A stretch of 64,000 bases of DNA from Glycocaulis sp. (GCA_022565665.1 JAIUMI010000008.1:1-64000), one strand, 5' to 3'. Shown: positions 43,419 through 53,387, counted from the stretch's first letter. Notes: generated from the letters alone by a model not told the origin. Made by a program: numbers and translations.

Positions 43419-44786
43419 TTGCCCCGTTCCGATGCCGTCTATGTCTGCCAGTCCTGCGGGGCGGTCCATGCCAAATGGGCCGGGCGCTGCGATGATTGCG
43501 GGTCGTGGAACTCTCTGCAGGAGGAAACGCCCGCCGCTCCGCTTGGCACGCAGGCGAGCGGACCGAAGCGTTCCACACGCCGTTCCCGCCTCGAACTCGT
43601 TGATCTGGGCAGCGCCACCGACGATCCGCCCCGGTTTGAAACCGGCATGGCCGAGTTTGACCGCGTGGCGGGCGGCGGGCTGGTGCCCGGCTCTGCGGTA
43701 CTGGTCGGCGGTGATCCGGGCATCGGCAAGTCCACGCTCCTGCTTCAGGCCGCTGCCCGTCTCGCACGAGCCGGACAGCGCGCGGTCTATATCTCCGGCG
43801 AGGAAGCGGCCGATCAGGTGCGCCGCCGTGCCCGCCGTCTTGGCCTTGCCGACGCGCCGGTCGCGCTTGCCGCGGAGACCTCGCTGGAAAGCATTCTCGA
43901 TGGGCTCAAAAGCGATCCGCCTGCCATCGCAGTCCTCGATTCCATCCAGACCCTGTGGTCGGACCAGCTCGCCGCGGCACCGGGCACGGTGGCGCAGGTG
44001 CGCGCCTGTGCTCAGGAACTGGTGCGCTTTGCCAAGAAGCGCGGCACGGCGGTAATCCTCGTCGGCCACGTCACCAAGGATGGCCAGATCGCCGGCCCGC
44101 GCGTGGTCGAGCACATGGTCGATGCCGTGCTCTATTTCGAAGGCGAGCGCTCGCATCAGTTCCGCATCCTTCGCGCGGTGAAGAACCGCTTCGGCCCGAC
44201 CGACGAGATCGGTGTGTTCGAGATGGGCGATGCAGGGCTCGGCGAGGTCGCCAACCCGTCCGCCCTCTTCCTTGACGGGCGCGGAGCAGCAGCGCCCGGC
44301 ACCGCTGTCTTCGCGGGCATGGAAGGCACCCGCCCCGTCCTCACCGAGATACAGGCCCTTGTCGCGCCCGCGGCCTTCGGCACGCCGCGCCGCGCGGTCG
44401 TCGGCTGGGACTCAGGGCGCCTCGCCATGGTGCTCGCCGTGCTCGAAGCACGTTGCGGCATCGGGTTTGGCGGCAAGGATGTGTATCTGAACGTCGCAGG
44501 CGGGCTGAAAATCGCCGAGCCGGCCGCCGACCTCGCTGTTGCTGCCGCCCTCGTTTCTTCGGCCTTCGATGTCGCCCTGCCCGCCGAAGGTGTGGTGTTC
44601 GGCGAGATTGCCCTGTCCGGCGATGTGCGCCCAGTCGGCCGGGCCGAGGCGCGCCTTAAGGAAGCCGCCAAGCTGGGCTTTACCCGCGCCCTGGCGCCTG
44701 CCGGTATCGACGGAGCCGGTCTTCAGGTGACGGGAATCGATACAGTGCATACACTGGTCACCCGGCTGGACCCGGGGCCGCAATAG
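43419..44786 (+). CDS. radA: DNA repair protein RadA
   Basis: A 455-residue RecA-like helicase for recombination intermediates. It begins with a zinc finger (Cys10, Cys13, Cys24, Cys27 in VCQSCG...RCDDCGSWN), then Walker A GGDPGIGKSTLLLQ, the RadA-specific KNRFGPTDEIGVFEM, and a Lon-like C-terminal domain. TTG start with GGAGAG six bases upstream. Confidence 0.95.
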   Translation: MPRSDAVYVCQSCGAVHAKWAGRCDDCGSWNSLQEETPAAPLGTQASGPKRSTRRSRLELVDLGSATDDPPRFETGMAEFDRVAGGGLVPGSAVLVGGDPGIGKSTLLLQAAARLARAGQRAVYISGEEAADQVRRRARRLGLADAPVALAAETSLESILDGLKSDPPAIAVLDSIQTLWSDQLAAAPGTVAQVRACAQELVRFAKKRGTAVILVGHVTKDGQIAGPRVVEHMVDAVLYFEGERSHQFRILRAVKNRFGPTDEIGVFEMGDAGLGEVANPSALFLDGRGAAAPGTAVFAGMEGTRPVLTEIQALVAPAAFGTPRRAVVGWDSGRLAMVLAVLEARCGIGFGGKDVYLNVAGGLKIAEPAADLAVAAALVSSAFDVALPAEGVVFGEIALSGDVRPVGRAEARLKEAAKLGFTRALAPAGIDGAGLQVTGIDTVHTLVTRLDPGPQ

Positions 44787-44797
44787 GGGGTGTTGCG

Positions 44798-45391
44798 ATG
44801 GAGGCTGGACTGTCAGGGTTCGACCTGTTCGCGCTTCTGGTGCTTTTCGTATCGGGTGTGCTTGCCCTCATGCGCGGCTTCGTGCGTGAAGCGCTGACCA
44901 TTGCCGCCTTCGTGGCCGCTGCGCTCGGCGCACTGTGGAGCCGCCCGGTCTTTGCCGGATTGCTGGAAGGCCTTGTCGGCTCACCGCTGATCGCCAATCT
45001 CATCGCGCTCGGCGCGGTCTTCATCCTGATCTATCTCGCCGTCAGCTTCATAACCTCTTCGCTTAAGACCAGCTCCAAGCAGGGCGAAGACGTGAACGTG
45101 ATCGACCGGTCTCTGGGCTTCATTTTCGGCCTGGTGCGCGGTCTTGTCCTGATCGGTCTGTTCGTGCTGGTCTTCCGCAACACACTACCCGGCGCGCAGC
45201 CCGAATGGCTGCAGGGTGCGCGCGTCTACCCGATGGCCAGCGCCACCGCTGACCTGCTACAGCGCCTTGCTCCGGAAGGATCCTGGGCCGAGGGCGCACA
45301 CGATCGTGACCGTGAAAATGCGCGGGATACTGATGAAGAGCTTGACCGGGACGCTCTGGACAGGCTTATCCGCGACACAAATCCCGGCTAG
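44798..45391 (+). CDS. cvpA: CvpA family protein
   Basis: A 197-residue protein with four N-terminal membrane helices (FALLVLFVSGVLALMRGFVR, EALTIAAFVAAALGALWS and following) and a hydrophilic acidic tail. CvpA is needed for colicin V production and envelope robustness in enterobacteria; its biochemical role is unresolved. It precedes purF by 31 bases, the same order as E. coli cvpA-purF. Confidence 0.9.
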   Translation: MEAGLSGFDLFALLVLFVSGVLALMRGFVREALTIAAFVAAALGALWSRPVFAGLLEGLVGSPLIANLIALGAVFILIYLAVSFITSSLKTSSKQGEDVNVIDRSLGFIFGLVRGLVLIGLFVLVFRNTLPGAQPEWLQGARVYPMASATADLLQRLAPEGSWAEGAHDRDRENARDTDEELDRDALDRLIRDTNPG

Positions 45392-45422
45392 CAATGCTGG
45401 CAAGCAATTCAAGAAGGTCCGG

Positions 45423-46901
45423 ATGCCCCTCTCCGCCCCGTTTCCGACCCTCACCTATGATGCCGCCACCGACCGCCCGCGCGAGGAGTGCGGCGTGTTC
45501 GGGGTTCGCGGTGCAGAGCGCGCCGCTGTCCTGACCGCTTTCGGCCTGCAGGCCCTGCAGCATCGCGGGCAGGAAGCGTGCGGCGTCACCAGCTTCGATA
45601 ATGGCCGCTTTCATTCGGAACGCCATCTCGGCCTCGTCGCAGACAATTTCACCGATCCGGCCCGGCTGGACGCGTTGGCGGGCAATATCGCCATCGGCCA
45701 TGTCCGCTATTCCACGCAAGGCGCGCCGGTACTGCGCAATGTGCAGCCGCTCTATGCCGATGTGCGCGGCGGTGGGCTGGCCATCGCCCATAATGGCAAT
45801 CTCACCAATTCGCGGCTTCTGCGGGAGGAGTTGGTCTCGGCCGGAGCCATCTTCCAGTCCACCTCCGATACCGAGGTGATCCTGCAGCTGGCGGCCAAGT
45901 CACGTAAGACCAAGGCCGCTGACCGCCTGCTGGACGCACTCAAACAGATTGAGGGCGCGTTCGCGCTGGTGGCGCTGTCCAATGACAAGATGGTTGGCGC
46001 GCGCGATCCGCTGGGCATCCGCCCGCTTGTCATGGGTGAGCTGGAAGGCGCGATCATCCTGTCCAGCGAGACCTGCGCGCTCGACATGATCGGTGCGCGC
46101 CTGATCCGCGAGATCGAGCCGGGCGAAGCCGTCATCATCTCCGAAACCGGCATTCAGAGCGTGCGCTACGCGCCGAAGACCAATCCGCGCCCCTGCGCGT
46201 TCGAATACATCTATTTCGCCCGGCCCGACTCCGTCATTGCCGGGCGCTCGGTCTACGAGACCCGCAAGCGAATGGGCCGCCGCCTTGCCGAGGAAACGCC
46301 CGCCGATATCGACGTTGTGGTGCCGGTGCCCGATAGCGGCATTGCTGCGGCCATCGGCTATGCAGAGACAATCGGCAAACCGTTCGATCTCGGCATTATT
46401 CGCTCCCACTTCGTGGGCCGCACCTTCATCCAGCCGACCCAGGCCAAGCGCGATCTCGGCGTAAAACGCAAGCACGCCGCCAACGCCGCCGTGCTGAAGG
46501 GCAAGCGCGTCCTGCTGATCGACGATTCCATCGTGCGCGGCACCACCTCGAAAAAGATCGTGCGCATGGTGCGCGAGGCCGGGGCAAAGGAAGTGCATTT
46601 CCGCTCCGCCTGCCCGCCCATCACGCATCCTGATTTTTACGGCATCGACATGCCGATGCGCGAAGAGCTGATGGCCGCCGCCCATGAACCGGAGAAGATG
46701 CGGGCCATGCTGGAATGCGATTCGCTCGGCTTCCTCTCCGTCGAGGGCCTGTACTGGGCCGTCTGCAATGCGCCGCGCGATCCGGAAAAGCCGCAACTGG
46801 CCGACCATTATTTCACCGGCGAATACCCGACCCGCCTTGCCGATTTCGAGCGGGCCGTATCTTCCAAGGACCAGCAACTCTCCCTTCTCGTGGACGCATG
46901 A
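45423..46901 (+). CDS. purF: Amidophosphoribosyltransferase
   Basis: A 492-residue first committed enzyme of purine synthesis. Cys23 in PREECGVFGVRG becomes the N-terminal nucleophile after propeptide removal; the glutaminase domain has LQHRGQEACGV and GNIAIGHVRYSTQGAP. The PRT domain has KRVLLIDDSIVRGTTS. The ATG at 45423 fits a short propeptide. Overlaps the SDR start by four bases. Confidence 0.96.
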   Translation: MPLSAPFPTLTYDAATDRPREECGVFGVRGAERAAVLTAFGLQALQHRGQEACGVTSFDNGRFHSERHLGLVADNFTDPARLDALAGNIAIGHVRYSTQGAPVLRNVQPLYADVRGGGLAIAHNGNLTNSRLLREELVSAGAIFQSTSDTEVILQLAAKSRKTKAADRLLDALKQIEGAFALVALSNDKMVGARDPLGIRPLVMGELEGAIILSSETCALDMIGARLIREIEPGEAVIISETGIQSVRYAPKTNPRPCAFEYIYFARPDSVIAGRSVYETRKRMGRRLAEETPADIDVVVPVPDSGIAAAIGYAETIGKPFDLGIIRSHFVGRTFIQPTQAKRDLGVKRKHAANAAVLKGKRVLLIDDSIVRGTTSKKIVRMVREAGAKEVHFRSACPPITHPDFYGIDMPMREELMAAAHEPEKMRAMLECDSLGFLSVEGLYWAVCNAPRDPEKPQLADHYFTGEYPTRLADFERAVSSKDQQLSLLVDA

Positions 46902-47614
46902 CCGATACAAAACTCCTCTCCGGGCGCGTGGCACTCGTCACCGGCGCCTCGCGCGGCCTTGGCTATGCCACGGCCAAAGCCCTTGCCGCCCAAGGCGCGC
47001 ATGTCATCGCCACCGCCCGCACGCGCGGCGGTCTGGAAGCCCTTGATGACGAAATCAGCGCCGCTGGCGGCTCAGCCACGCTCGTACCGATGGACCTGAT
47101 GGCACCGGACGGTATCGAGAAGCTGGCCGAGGCCGTGCAGGGCCGGTGGGGCAAGCTGGACATCCTCATCGCCAATGCCGGATCGCTCGGCAAGCTGATG
47201 CCCGCCCAACAGCTACCATCCAAGGTCTGGAACGAGGTACTGGCGGTCAATCTGGTCGCCCCGGCCCGCCTGATCCGCGCCTTCGAGCCGCTGCTGCGCA
47301 GCTCTGATGCCGGCCGTGCCGTGTTCCTCACCACATCGCAAGGCGCCAAGACCCGCGCCTACTGGGCCGCCTATGGCGCCTCCAAGGCGGGCCTTGAAGC
47401 GCTCGTGAAAAGCTGGGCGGCCGAGCTTGCCGAAAGCAGCGTGCGGGTAAACCTGCTCGATCCGGGCCGCATGCGCACCGCCATGCGCACCCGCGCCGTG
47501 CCGGGGGAGAACCCGGAAACCGTGCCGCTGCCGGAAACCGTCACGCCCCTGCTGGTAGAGCTCGCCTCGCCGGGCGAAACCCGCCATGGCGAAGTGGTGC
47601 GGGCCGGGCAGTAG
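46898..47614 (+). CDS. Short-chain dehydrogenase/reductase (SDR)
   Basis: A 238-residue classical SDR. The cofactor loop VTGASRGLGYATAKALAA lies at about 15-32, NAGS in ILIANAGSLGKLM, and the catalytic Tyr/Lys in AAYGASKAGLEAL. The substrate is unknown. The ATGA overlap with purF makes it the last gene of radA-cvpA-purF-SDR. A repeat element follows before the convergent der. Confidence 0.88.
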   Translation: MTDTKLLSGRVALVTGASRGLGYATAKALAAQGAHVIATARTRGGLEALDDEISAAGGSATLVPMDLMAPDGIEKLAEAVQGRWGKLDILIANAGSLGKLMPAQQLPSKVWNEVLAVNLVAPARLIRAFEPLLRSSDAGRAVFLTTSQGAKTRAYWAAYGASKAGLEALVKSWAAELAESSVRVNLLDPGRMRTAMRTRAVPGENPETVPLPETVTPLLVELASPGETRHGEVVRAGQ

Positions 47615-47794
47615 CCATTCCTGCCGCCCATACACGAATATACCACCAGACCGCGTCCACCGGATAACTGGGGTAGGTTTTCGCCTATGCCTCTGGCATG
47701 GCTCGTGGATTCAGCCCGCGAGGCAGGGACAGGCGCGGACTTATCCCCTTGTCGAGGCTGATCAGAACCTTCGGCCCGCGAAACTCTCAACCCT

Positions 47795-47910
47795 TGTCAT
47801 TCCCCGGCGGCTTTAGCCGTCCGGGGAACCCATGCCTGCAACGAGCGATCAGGCCTCACCTATCAGGATTGGGTCCCCGGGACCTCGCTTCGCTCGGCCC
47901 GAGGATGACA
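47795..47910. repeat. Composite palindromic intergenic repeat (116 bp)
   Basis: Outer arms TGTCAT (47795-47800) and ATGACA (47905-47910) enclose two hairpins: TTCCCCGGCGGC-TTTA-GCCGTCCGGGGAA (about 47800-47828) and GGGACCTCGCTTCGCTCGGCCC (about 47879-47900), with ACCCA/TGGGT pairing in between. This architecture is common in dispersed alphaproteobacterial intergenic repeats. It fills most of the 308-base gap between the SDR gene and der, which otherwise shows no gene. Confidence 0.65.
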
Positions 47911-47922
47911 GCTGGATAAACC

Positions 47923-49287
47923 TCAGCCCTTATCCGCATACGGGTTCTTGCCCGCCTTCACGATCAGGCGGATCGGTACGCCGGGTAATTCAAACGCTTC
48001 GCGCAACCCATTGACCAGATATCGCTTATAGCTGTCGGGCAATTGTCCGGCGCGTGAAGCCATCAGCACGAAGGTGGGCGGGCGCGCCTTGGTCTGGGCC
48101 ATGTATTTCGGGCGGATGCGCTTGCCATCGACGGCGGGCGGGGGATGGCGGGCGACCATCTCTGAGAGCCAGTCATTGAGGTCGCGCGTCTTCACCTTCA
48201 CCGACCAGTTCTTGTGCAGCGCCGCCACCGCCGGCATGATCTTGTCCAGCCCGAACCCGGTGAGTGCGGAAACCGGAATGAGCGGTGCGCCGCGCACCTG
48301 CGGCAGCAGGCGGTCAAACTTCTCGTGCAGTTCAGCCAGCGTCGCCGCCTTGTCCTTGACGAGGTCCCATTTGGTGACGAGCACGATGAGGCCGCGCCCT
48401 TCTGTCTCCACCCGGTCGGCAATGTTGAGGTCCTGCTTCTCGAACGGGCGCTCGGCATCGATGAGCAGAAGGACGATTTCGGCGAACTTGATCGCGCGCA
48501 GCGTATCGGCGGCGCTCATCCGCTCCAGCCGGTCATCGACCTTGCCGCGCTTACGCAGTCCCGCCGTATCGTGCAGGCGCACGCGCTGCCCGTCCCACAG
48601 CCAGTCCACCGCGATGGCATCGCGGGTCAGCCCCGCTTCCGGGCCGGTGATCAGACGCTCCTGCCCGATCAGCGCATTGATCAGCGTGGACTTGCCGACA
48701 TTGGGCCGGCCCGCCACGGCAATGCGTAAGGGCGCGCCCTCCTCATCCTCTTCTGTTTCGGGCGGATCATCGTCGATACCGGCTTCTTCCATCGCCTGAC
48801 GGACAGCCTGATAGAGCTCGCCAAGCCCCTCACCATGGGCAGCGGAAATCGGGATCGGCTCGCCAAGCCCCAGATTCCAGGCTTCGAGAATCCCGTCATC
48901 GCCGCGCGAGCCTTCGGCCTTGTTCACCACCAGGATGACAGGCTTGGAGGTCTCGCGCAGGAGCGCGCCGAAGCGCTCATCCAGCGCGGTCACGCCCTCG
49001 CGGCCATCGATGAGGAACAGGCAGATATCGGCTTCAGCCAGCGCGATTTCGGTCTGCTGGCGCATGCGCGCTTCAATGCCGGTGGCGCTGTCCTCATAGC
49101 CGGCCGTATCGACAAGACGCAGGTCGATATCACCCAGCCGCCCGCGCGCCTCGCGCCGGTCGCGCGTCACGCCGGGGCGGTCATCGACAATGGCCATGGG
49201 CTTGCCGGCCAGCCTGTTGAACAGGGTGGACTTACCCACATTGGGCCTGCCGACAATGGCAAGACTGGCTATGCGTCCGGGAGACAT
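47923..49287 (-). CDS. der: Ribosome biogenesis GTPase Der (EngA)
   Basis: A 454-residue GTPase with two tandem G domains needed for 50S assembly. Walker A appears twice, GRPNVGKSTLFNRL at about 12-25 and again as GRPNVGKSTLINAL near 200, each with its DTAG box (LVDTAGYED, LHDTAGLRK). NKAE and TKWD give G4. A KH-like C-terminal domain ends the protein. The order yfgM-bamB-der is conserved across proteobacteria. Confidence 0.97.
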   Translation of the reverse strand: MSPGRIASLAIVGRPNVGKSTLFNRLAGKPMAIVDDRPGVTRDRREARGRLGDIDLRLVDTAGYEDSATGIEARMRQQTEIALAEADICLFLIDGREGVTALDERFGALLRETSKPVILVVNKAEGSRGDDGILEAWNLGLGEPIPISAAHGEGLGELYQAVRQAMEEAGIDDDPPETEEDEEGAPLRIAVAGRPNVGKSTLINALIGQERLITGPEAGLTRDAIAVDWLWDGQRVRLHDTAGLRKRGKVDDRLERMSAADTLRAIKFAEIVLLLIDAERPFEKQDLNIADRVETEGRGLIVLVTKWDLVKDKAATLAELHEKFDRLLPQVRGAPLIPVSALTGFGLDKIMPAVAALHKNWSVKVKTRDLNDWLSEMVARHPPPAVDGKRIRPKYMAQTKARPPTFVLMASRAGQLPDSYKRYLVNGLREAFELPGVPIRLIVKAGKNPYADKG

Positions 49288-49314
49288 GGGGGAAAGCTCC
49301 CGCCCTTCAGATAG

Positions 49315-50733
49315 TTACCGCAGCGCGATGAGATTGCCGTTATCGGTGAGAATATAGACCGTCTCGTTGGCAATCACCGGGGCAATGAGCACCGGCTCGC
49401 GCAGATTGCGCCGTTCGGCAATGGAGCCATCAGCCGGGTTAATGATCACCAGCTCACCGCGTGAGGAAGCGATCAGCACCCGGTTACCCGCCAGGACGGG
49501 GCCGGCCCATGCGACCCGGTCGCGGCGGCGGCGTTCATTGCGGAAGGCTTCCAGCTGGGTGGTCCACTGGACCTCGCCAGTACGGCGGTTCATCGCCACA
49601 ACCTGAGCCTCGGTGGTGACCAGAAAGATGTAATTGCCAGCAAGCCAGGGCGTGTGCAGGGCGCTGGCCGGCGCGGTCCATGACCGCTCGCCTGTGCGCA
49701 TGTCAAACGCGGCCATGATGCCCGAATGGCTGGCCGCATAGGCCTGTGTATCCCCGATCACCGGAGAGCCGGCAATATCATTGATCGAGGAGAGCGGGGT
49801 GAGGCCGCCTGCGCGCGTCAGCGCATCCGACCAGAGCTCGATCCCGTTCTGCGCACGCAGGGCCACGACCTCACCGGAACTGAACGGGGCAATGACCACA
49901 TCGCCCTGCACGGCCACCGACGGCGCGGTGAGGACGCGCGCGGAATCCGCGATGGCACGGTGGGTCCACTGCACGCTGCCCGACTCCGCGCTGAAGGCCA
50001 TCAGCTCGTTTTCGTGTGTGATGGAGAAGACGCGGCCATCGGCCACGGTCGGTGCAGCGAGGAAGGGAGTCAGCGCGGTTTCACGCCAGATTTCCTCGCC
50101 ATTGCTGGCGTTCAGAGCCACCAGGAAGCGCCGTCCGGTGTGCACGAAAACCCGGCCTCCGTCGACCGCGATCCCGCCGCCGAACGCGAACCGGTCCGGT
50201 CCGCCGCCCTCGCGGCCAATAAAGGGAAGCGGGATGGGCAGGCCGGAACCACCCGAAGACGCCTCCTCGCGTTCGGTCAGGCGCACCTGCCAGCGGCGCG
50301 AACCGGTTTCAGCGTCAAATGCGGATACGCGCCCTGCCGCGTCCACGGTGTAGACCACACCGTCAAGCACGACGGGACGCGCATTGATGCGCCGGTCACG
50401 ATTTGACCCGGCACCGGCATCGGCGCGCCAGAGGCGCTCCAGGCTGCCACGCGCCTGCGTGTGCTGCATGGCGTGGGTGGGGAAGCCATCGGGCTGGGGC
50501 CAGCGGTCATTGACATAGGCGGGGGGAAGATTGACGCGGCCGTTCTCCACTGGCGCCAGACGCTCGTCCAGGGCCAGCACCGGCACACGCTGATCGCGCG
50601 GCGGAGCGTTGGGGTCTTCGCGGTCCCCGCCGAACGGGTTCAGACGGGAGAGACGATCGCCCGCATTACACCCTGACAATACGAGGCTTGCCGCTGCCAG
50701 CGCGAAAATGGCGGCTTTCACCCTAAGTTTCAT
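49315..50733 (-). CDS. bamB: Outer-membrane assembly lipoprotein BamB
   Basis: A 472-residue lipoprotein, signal ending LVLSGC (lipidated Cys22), with an eight-bladed PQQ-type beta-propeller. Repeated blade motifs such as VYTVDAAGRVSAFDAETGSR and VFSITHENELMAFSAESGS and a final ANETVYILTDNGNLIALR are seen. BamB is an accessory of the BAM machine. It overlaps the upstream TPR gene by four bases. Confidence 0.92.
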   Translation of the reverse strand: MKLRVKAAIFALAAASLVLSGCNAGDRLSRLNPFGGDREDPNAPPRDQRVPVLALDERLAPVENGRVNLPPAYVNDRWPQPDGFPTHAMQHTQARGSLERLWRADAGAGSNRDRRINARPVVLDGVVYTVDAAGRVSAFDAETGSRRWQVRLTEREEASSGGSGLPIPLPFIGREGGGPDRFAFGGGIAVDGGRVFVHTGRRFLVALNASNGEEIWRETALTPFLAAPTVADGRVFSITHENELMAFSAESGSVQWTHRAIADSARVLTAPSVAVQGDVVIAPFSSGEVVALRAQNGIELWSDALTRAGGLTPLSSINDIAGSPVIGDTQAYAASHSGIMAAFDMRTGERSWTAPASALHTPWLAGNYIFLVTTEAQVVAMNRRTGEVQWTTQLEAFRNERRRRDRVAWAGPVLAGNRVLIASSRGELVIINPADGSIAERRNLREPVLIAPVIANETVYILTDNGNLIALR

Positions 50734-51497
50734 TGACCGCTGTCCTCTTCTGGCAGGATAGGCGCCTCATCCGCAGCGATGGCGGGCGCGTCAGGCATGG
50801 CCTCGGGCTCGGGCAGCACCTCTTCGGCAATCTCCGGCGGGGCTGACTGGGCAATCACCGACAGCGCGTCGCGCGCCCGCAGACGCAGGCCCTCGCTGGC
50901 ATCGATGGAAAGCTGGATGAACTCGTACTGGCGGCGCGCCTCTTCCCAGCGCTCGTCGCGCAGCGCCGCCGCGCCCACCAGCTCGCGTGCCAGCAGCGCA
51001 AAGGACGAACCGCCCGTGATCAGCGGATCAAGGCGCAGGCGCAGATCGTCAGATGACAGCGTGTCGAATCCGGAAAGCGCAGCCTGATAGCGCGCCAGGT
51101 CGCGGATAAGCGCCACAGGAGAGCGCTGGGCAGCCTGCTCGTACAGCCGGGCCGCCTCTTCGGCTTCACCCGCCTCGCTGGCAAGGGCCGCCTGATGGAG
51201 CAGGGCCAGCGTCGCATAGCCGCGCGGGCCTTCCTGAACCAGAGCATCATAAGCGGCGCGGGCTGCCTCGGTGTTTCCGGCCAGCTCCAGCTCGCGTGCC
51301 TCGGCAAACTGTGTGGAGGCTTCGGCGGCCTGGTTGGCCTGCCAGGCCCGCCAGCCTTCATGACCGGCCACACCGGCGATCACGAGCACAGCAGCACCGG
51401 CCACCCACGGACCCCATTTGCGCAGGAGCTGCATATAGCGTTCCTTGCGCAGCTCCTCTTCAACTTCGTCGAAAACGTCGACCAATGCCGGCCTCAT
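50730..51497 (-). CDS. YfgM-like tetratricopeptide membrane protein
   Basis: A 255-residue protein with a short cytosolic N-terminus (VDVFDEVEEELRKERYMQLL), one transmembrane helix at about residues 30-48 and a periplasmic TPR region to about 210, then an acidic, proline-rich tail. This matches the YfgM/TPR_21 family, an ancillary SecYEG-associated chaperone. Located upstream of bamB-der as in E. coli. Confidence 0.85.
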   Translation of the reverse strand: MRPALVDVFDEVEEELRKERYMQLLRKWGPWVAGAAVLVIAGVAGHEGWRAWQANQAAEASTQFAEARELELAGNTEAARAAYDALVQEGPRGYATLALLHQAALASEAGEAEEAARLYEQAAQRSPVALIRDLARYQAALSGFDTLSSDDLRLRLDPLITGGSSFALLARELVGAAALRDERWEEARRQYEFIQLSIDASEGLRLRARDALSVIAQSAPPEIAEEVLPEPEAMPDAPAIAADEAPILPEEDSGQ

Positions 51498-51572
51498 GCT
51501 GTTAATGGAATGGGCGTATCGCGCCGGACCCTAAACGCCCCGCCCTATTGCCGCAATACGTGCTTGCCAGCG

Positions 51573-52418
51573 TTACCTGGACTTAATCCGGTAAACTTCA
51601 TCCGGGCCGGGAAAGCGCCGCGCGCGCACCTCTTCGGCATAGGCCTTCACCGCCTCTTCGGTCAGCCCTTTGAGGTCGGCATAGCGTTTCACAAAGCGCG
51701 GCGTCCAGTCGAACAGACCCAGCATGTCCGGCGTCACCAGTATCTGCCCGTCGCAGCTGGCCGATGCGCCAATGCCGATGGTCGGCGCCTTCACAGCCTG
51801 CGTGATCTCGCCGGCCAGCTCTTCGGCCACGCCCTCCACCACGATGGCGAAGGCCCCGGCTTCGTCCGCAGCACGGGCCTCTGCCAGCACACGCGCGCGC
51901 TCGGCCTCGTCGCGGCCCTTGGCCTTGAAGCCGCCTTCTGCCAGCGCCGCCTGTGGGCGCAGGCCAACATGCGCCATGACCGGCACACCGCGCTCGGCCA
52001 GAAAACGGATCGTCTCGGCGATATAGACCCCGCTTTCGAGCTTCACCGCCTGTGCGCCGGTTTCACGCAGTATCCGCGCGGCATTATCAAACGCCTGCTC
52101 CCGGCTGGTCTCATAGCTGCCAAAGGGCATGTCCACCACAACGAGCGAACGCGCAGAACCGCGCATCACCGCCTGTCCGTGCAGGACCATCATCTCCAGC
52201 GTGACGGGAATGGTGTTGGGCAGGCCATGGACCACCATGCCGACCGAGTCGCCCACCAGCAGCACATCGCAATGCGGATCAAGCAGCCGGGCGGTCGGCG
52301 CGTCATAGGCGGTCAGGCAGACCAGCGGCTCAGCCCCCTTGCGGGCACGCACATCGGGCGGGGTGATACGGCGCTGCTGCGTTTTCGTGACGCTCTCAGG
52401 CGGGGTCTGGGCGGACAT
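51573..52418 (-). CDS. panB: 3-methyl-2-oxobutanoate hydroxymethyltransferase
   Basis: A 281-residue TIM-barrel enzyme, the first step of pantothenate synthesis. The substrate/metal blocks are [59 protein letters not shown] and [15 protein letters not shown] with a catalytic glutamate in VVEGVAEEL. It is an isolated gene; panC is not nearby. Confidence 0.95.
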   Translation of the reverse strand: MSAQTPPESVTKTQQRRITPPDVRARKGAEPLVCLTAYDAPTARLLDPHCDVLLVGDSVGMVVHGLPNTIPVTLEMMVLHGQAVMRGSARSLVVVDMPFGSYETSREQAFDNAARILRETGAQAVKLESGVYIAETIRFLAERGVPVMAHVGLRPQAALAEGGFKAKGRDEAERARVLAEARAADEAGAFAIVVEGVAEELAGEITQAVKAPTIGIGASASCDGQILVTPDMLGLFDWTPRFVKRYADLKGLTEEAVKAYAEEVRARRFPGPDEVYRIKSR

Positions 52419-52483
52419 GGGTCGCTCCCGGATGGCTTGGCCCGCACGCTAGCCGATCTTCGCAGCCGCACAAATCCCACAGC

Positions 52484-52822
52484 TCACAGGTCCAGGCCAC
52501 CGCGCCGGAACAGGAACAGCGTGCCAAGGGTCAGGCCTGCCGCCACCAGCGCCATGATCAGTGCCTGATGACCCAGCGTATCCACCGCAGCGCTGCCCAG
52601 AATTTCGGTCAGACGGCCCACCGCTGGAACGAGAGACGGCAATTGCCACGCCGTCAGTCCCGCTCCGGTCAGGCCCGCGAGCGTCAGCACGGCCGGGCGC
52701 GTCAAGGCCGGGCGCGGCAGAGCCTCCATCACGGCACGCGTGAAGCCGTCATCAACCGGCGGGGCCGCCTCGTCGAAGAGGGCTGCCAGACGTGTGTCGA
52801 AATCCTTGTCAGAACCGCTCAT
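52484..52822 (-). CDS. Small membrane protein after an ECF sigma factor (putative anti-sigma factor)
   Basis: A 112-residue protein with an N-terminal cytosolic part (MSGSDKDFDTRLAALFDEAA), two hydrophobic segments (about 45-65 and 85-105) and end FRRGGLDL. It overlaps the sigma-factor stop by four bases, the classic position of an anti-sigma factor, but it has no recognisable zinc-binding anti-sigma motif. Function is inferred from position only. Confidence 0.65.
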   Translation of the reverse strand: MSGSDKDFDTRLAALFDEAAPPVDDGFTRAVMEALPRPALTRPAVLTLAGLTGAGLTAWQLPSLVPAVGRLTEILGSAAVDTLGHQALIMALVAAGLTLGTLFLFRRGGLDL

Positions 52823-53361
52823 GCCGCGCTCTCCCGCCGGTCAAACCAGTCTTTCAGCTTTGCCCGCCCGCGATTGACATGGGATTTCACCGTGCCCAGC
52901 GGAAGCCCGGTCACGGCAGACGCATCCGCGTGGCTCAGACCCGAGGCAAAACATAACACGACACAGGCCCTTTCCTCATCCCCCAAACATGCCAGTGCCC
53001 GGTCCAGATCAAGGCCGACGCCGCGTGCGGGTTCGGCCTGATCGAGCATGGGCGGCTCGGCGCGCAAGCCCTGCATCAGGCGACCGCGCGCCCTGTCCTT
53101 GCGCGCGCCCATCAAAAAGCGGCTATAGGCAATCTTGCAGAGCCAGGCCTTGAAGCTGCCTTCGTTGCGATAGGTGGCAATGCGCTGCCAGGCCTGCACG
53201 AAAGTGTCCTGCGCCAGATCATCGGCATCGGCGGAATTGCCGCAGAGCCGGGCCAGCATTCCGCGCACAATGCGCTGGTGACGACCGACCAGCTCGCCAA
53301 AGGCACGCCGGTCAGCATTTGCCAGGACGCGGGCTGCCAGTTCTTCATCGCTCACTGCCAT
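52819..53361 (-). CDS. ECF-type RNA polymerase sigma factor
   Basis: A 180-residue sigma-70 family factor. Region 2 contains FGELVGRHQRIVRGMLARLC and ADDLAQDTFVQAWQRIATYR; region 4 has LGDEERACVVLCFASGLSHA and DASAVTGLPLGTVKSHVNRG. It sits between a DUF6249-like membrane protein and a small putative anti-sigma protein, all in one direction. It is unrelated in sequence detail to the ECF factor at 38555-39109. Confidence 0.92.
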   Translation of the reverse strand: MAVSDEELAARVLANADRRAFGELVGRHQRIVRGMLARLCGNSADADDLAQDTFVQAWQRIATYRNEGSFKAWLCKIAYSRFLMGARKDRARGRLMQGLRAEPPMLDQAEPARGVGLDLDRALACLGDEERACVVLCFASGLSHADASAVTGLPLGTVKSHVNRGRAKLKDWFDRRESAA

Positions 53362-53387
53362 TGGCGCTTACCCAGCCAGCGCCACAC

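Noticed and set aside
47615-47922. Short frames in the gap between the SDR gene and der
   Set aside because: They run through the palindromic repeat and have no start-site or family support.
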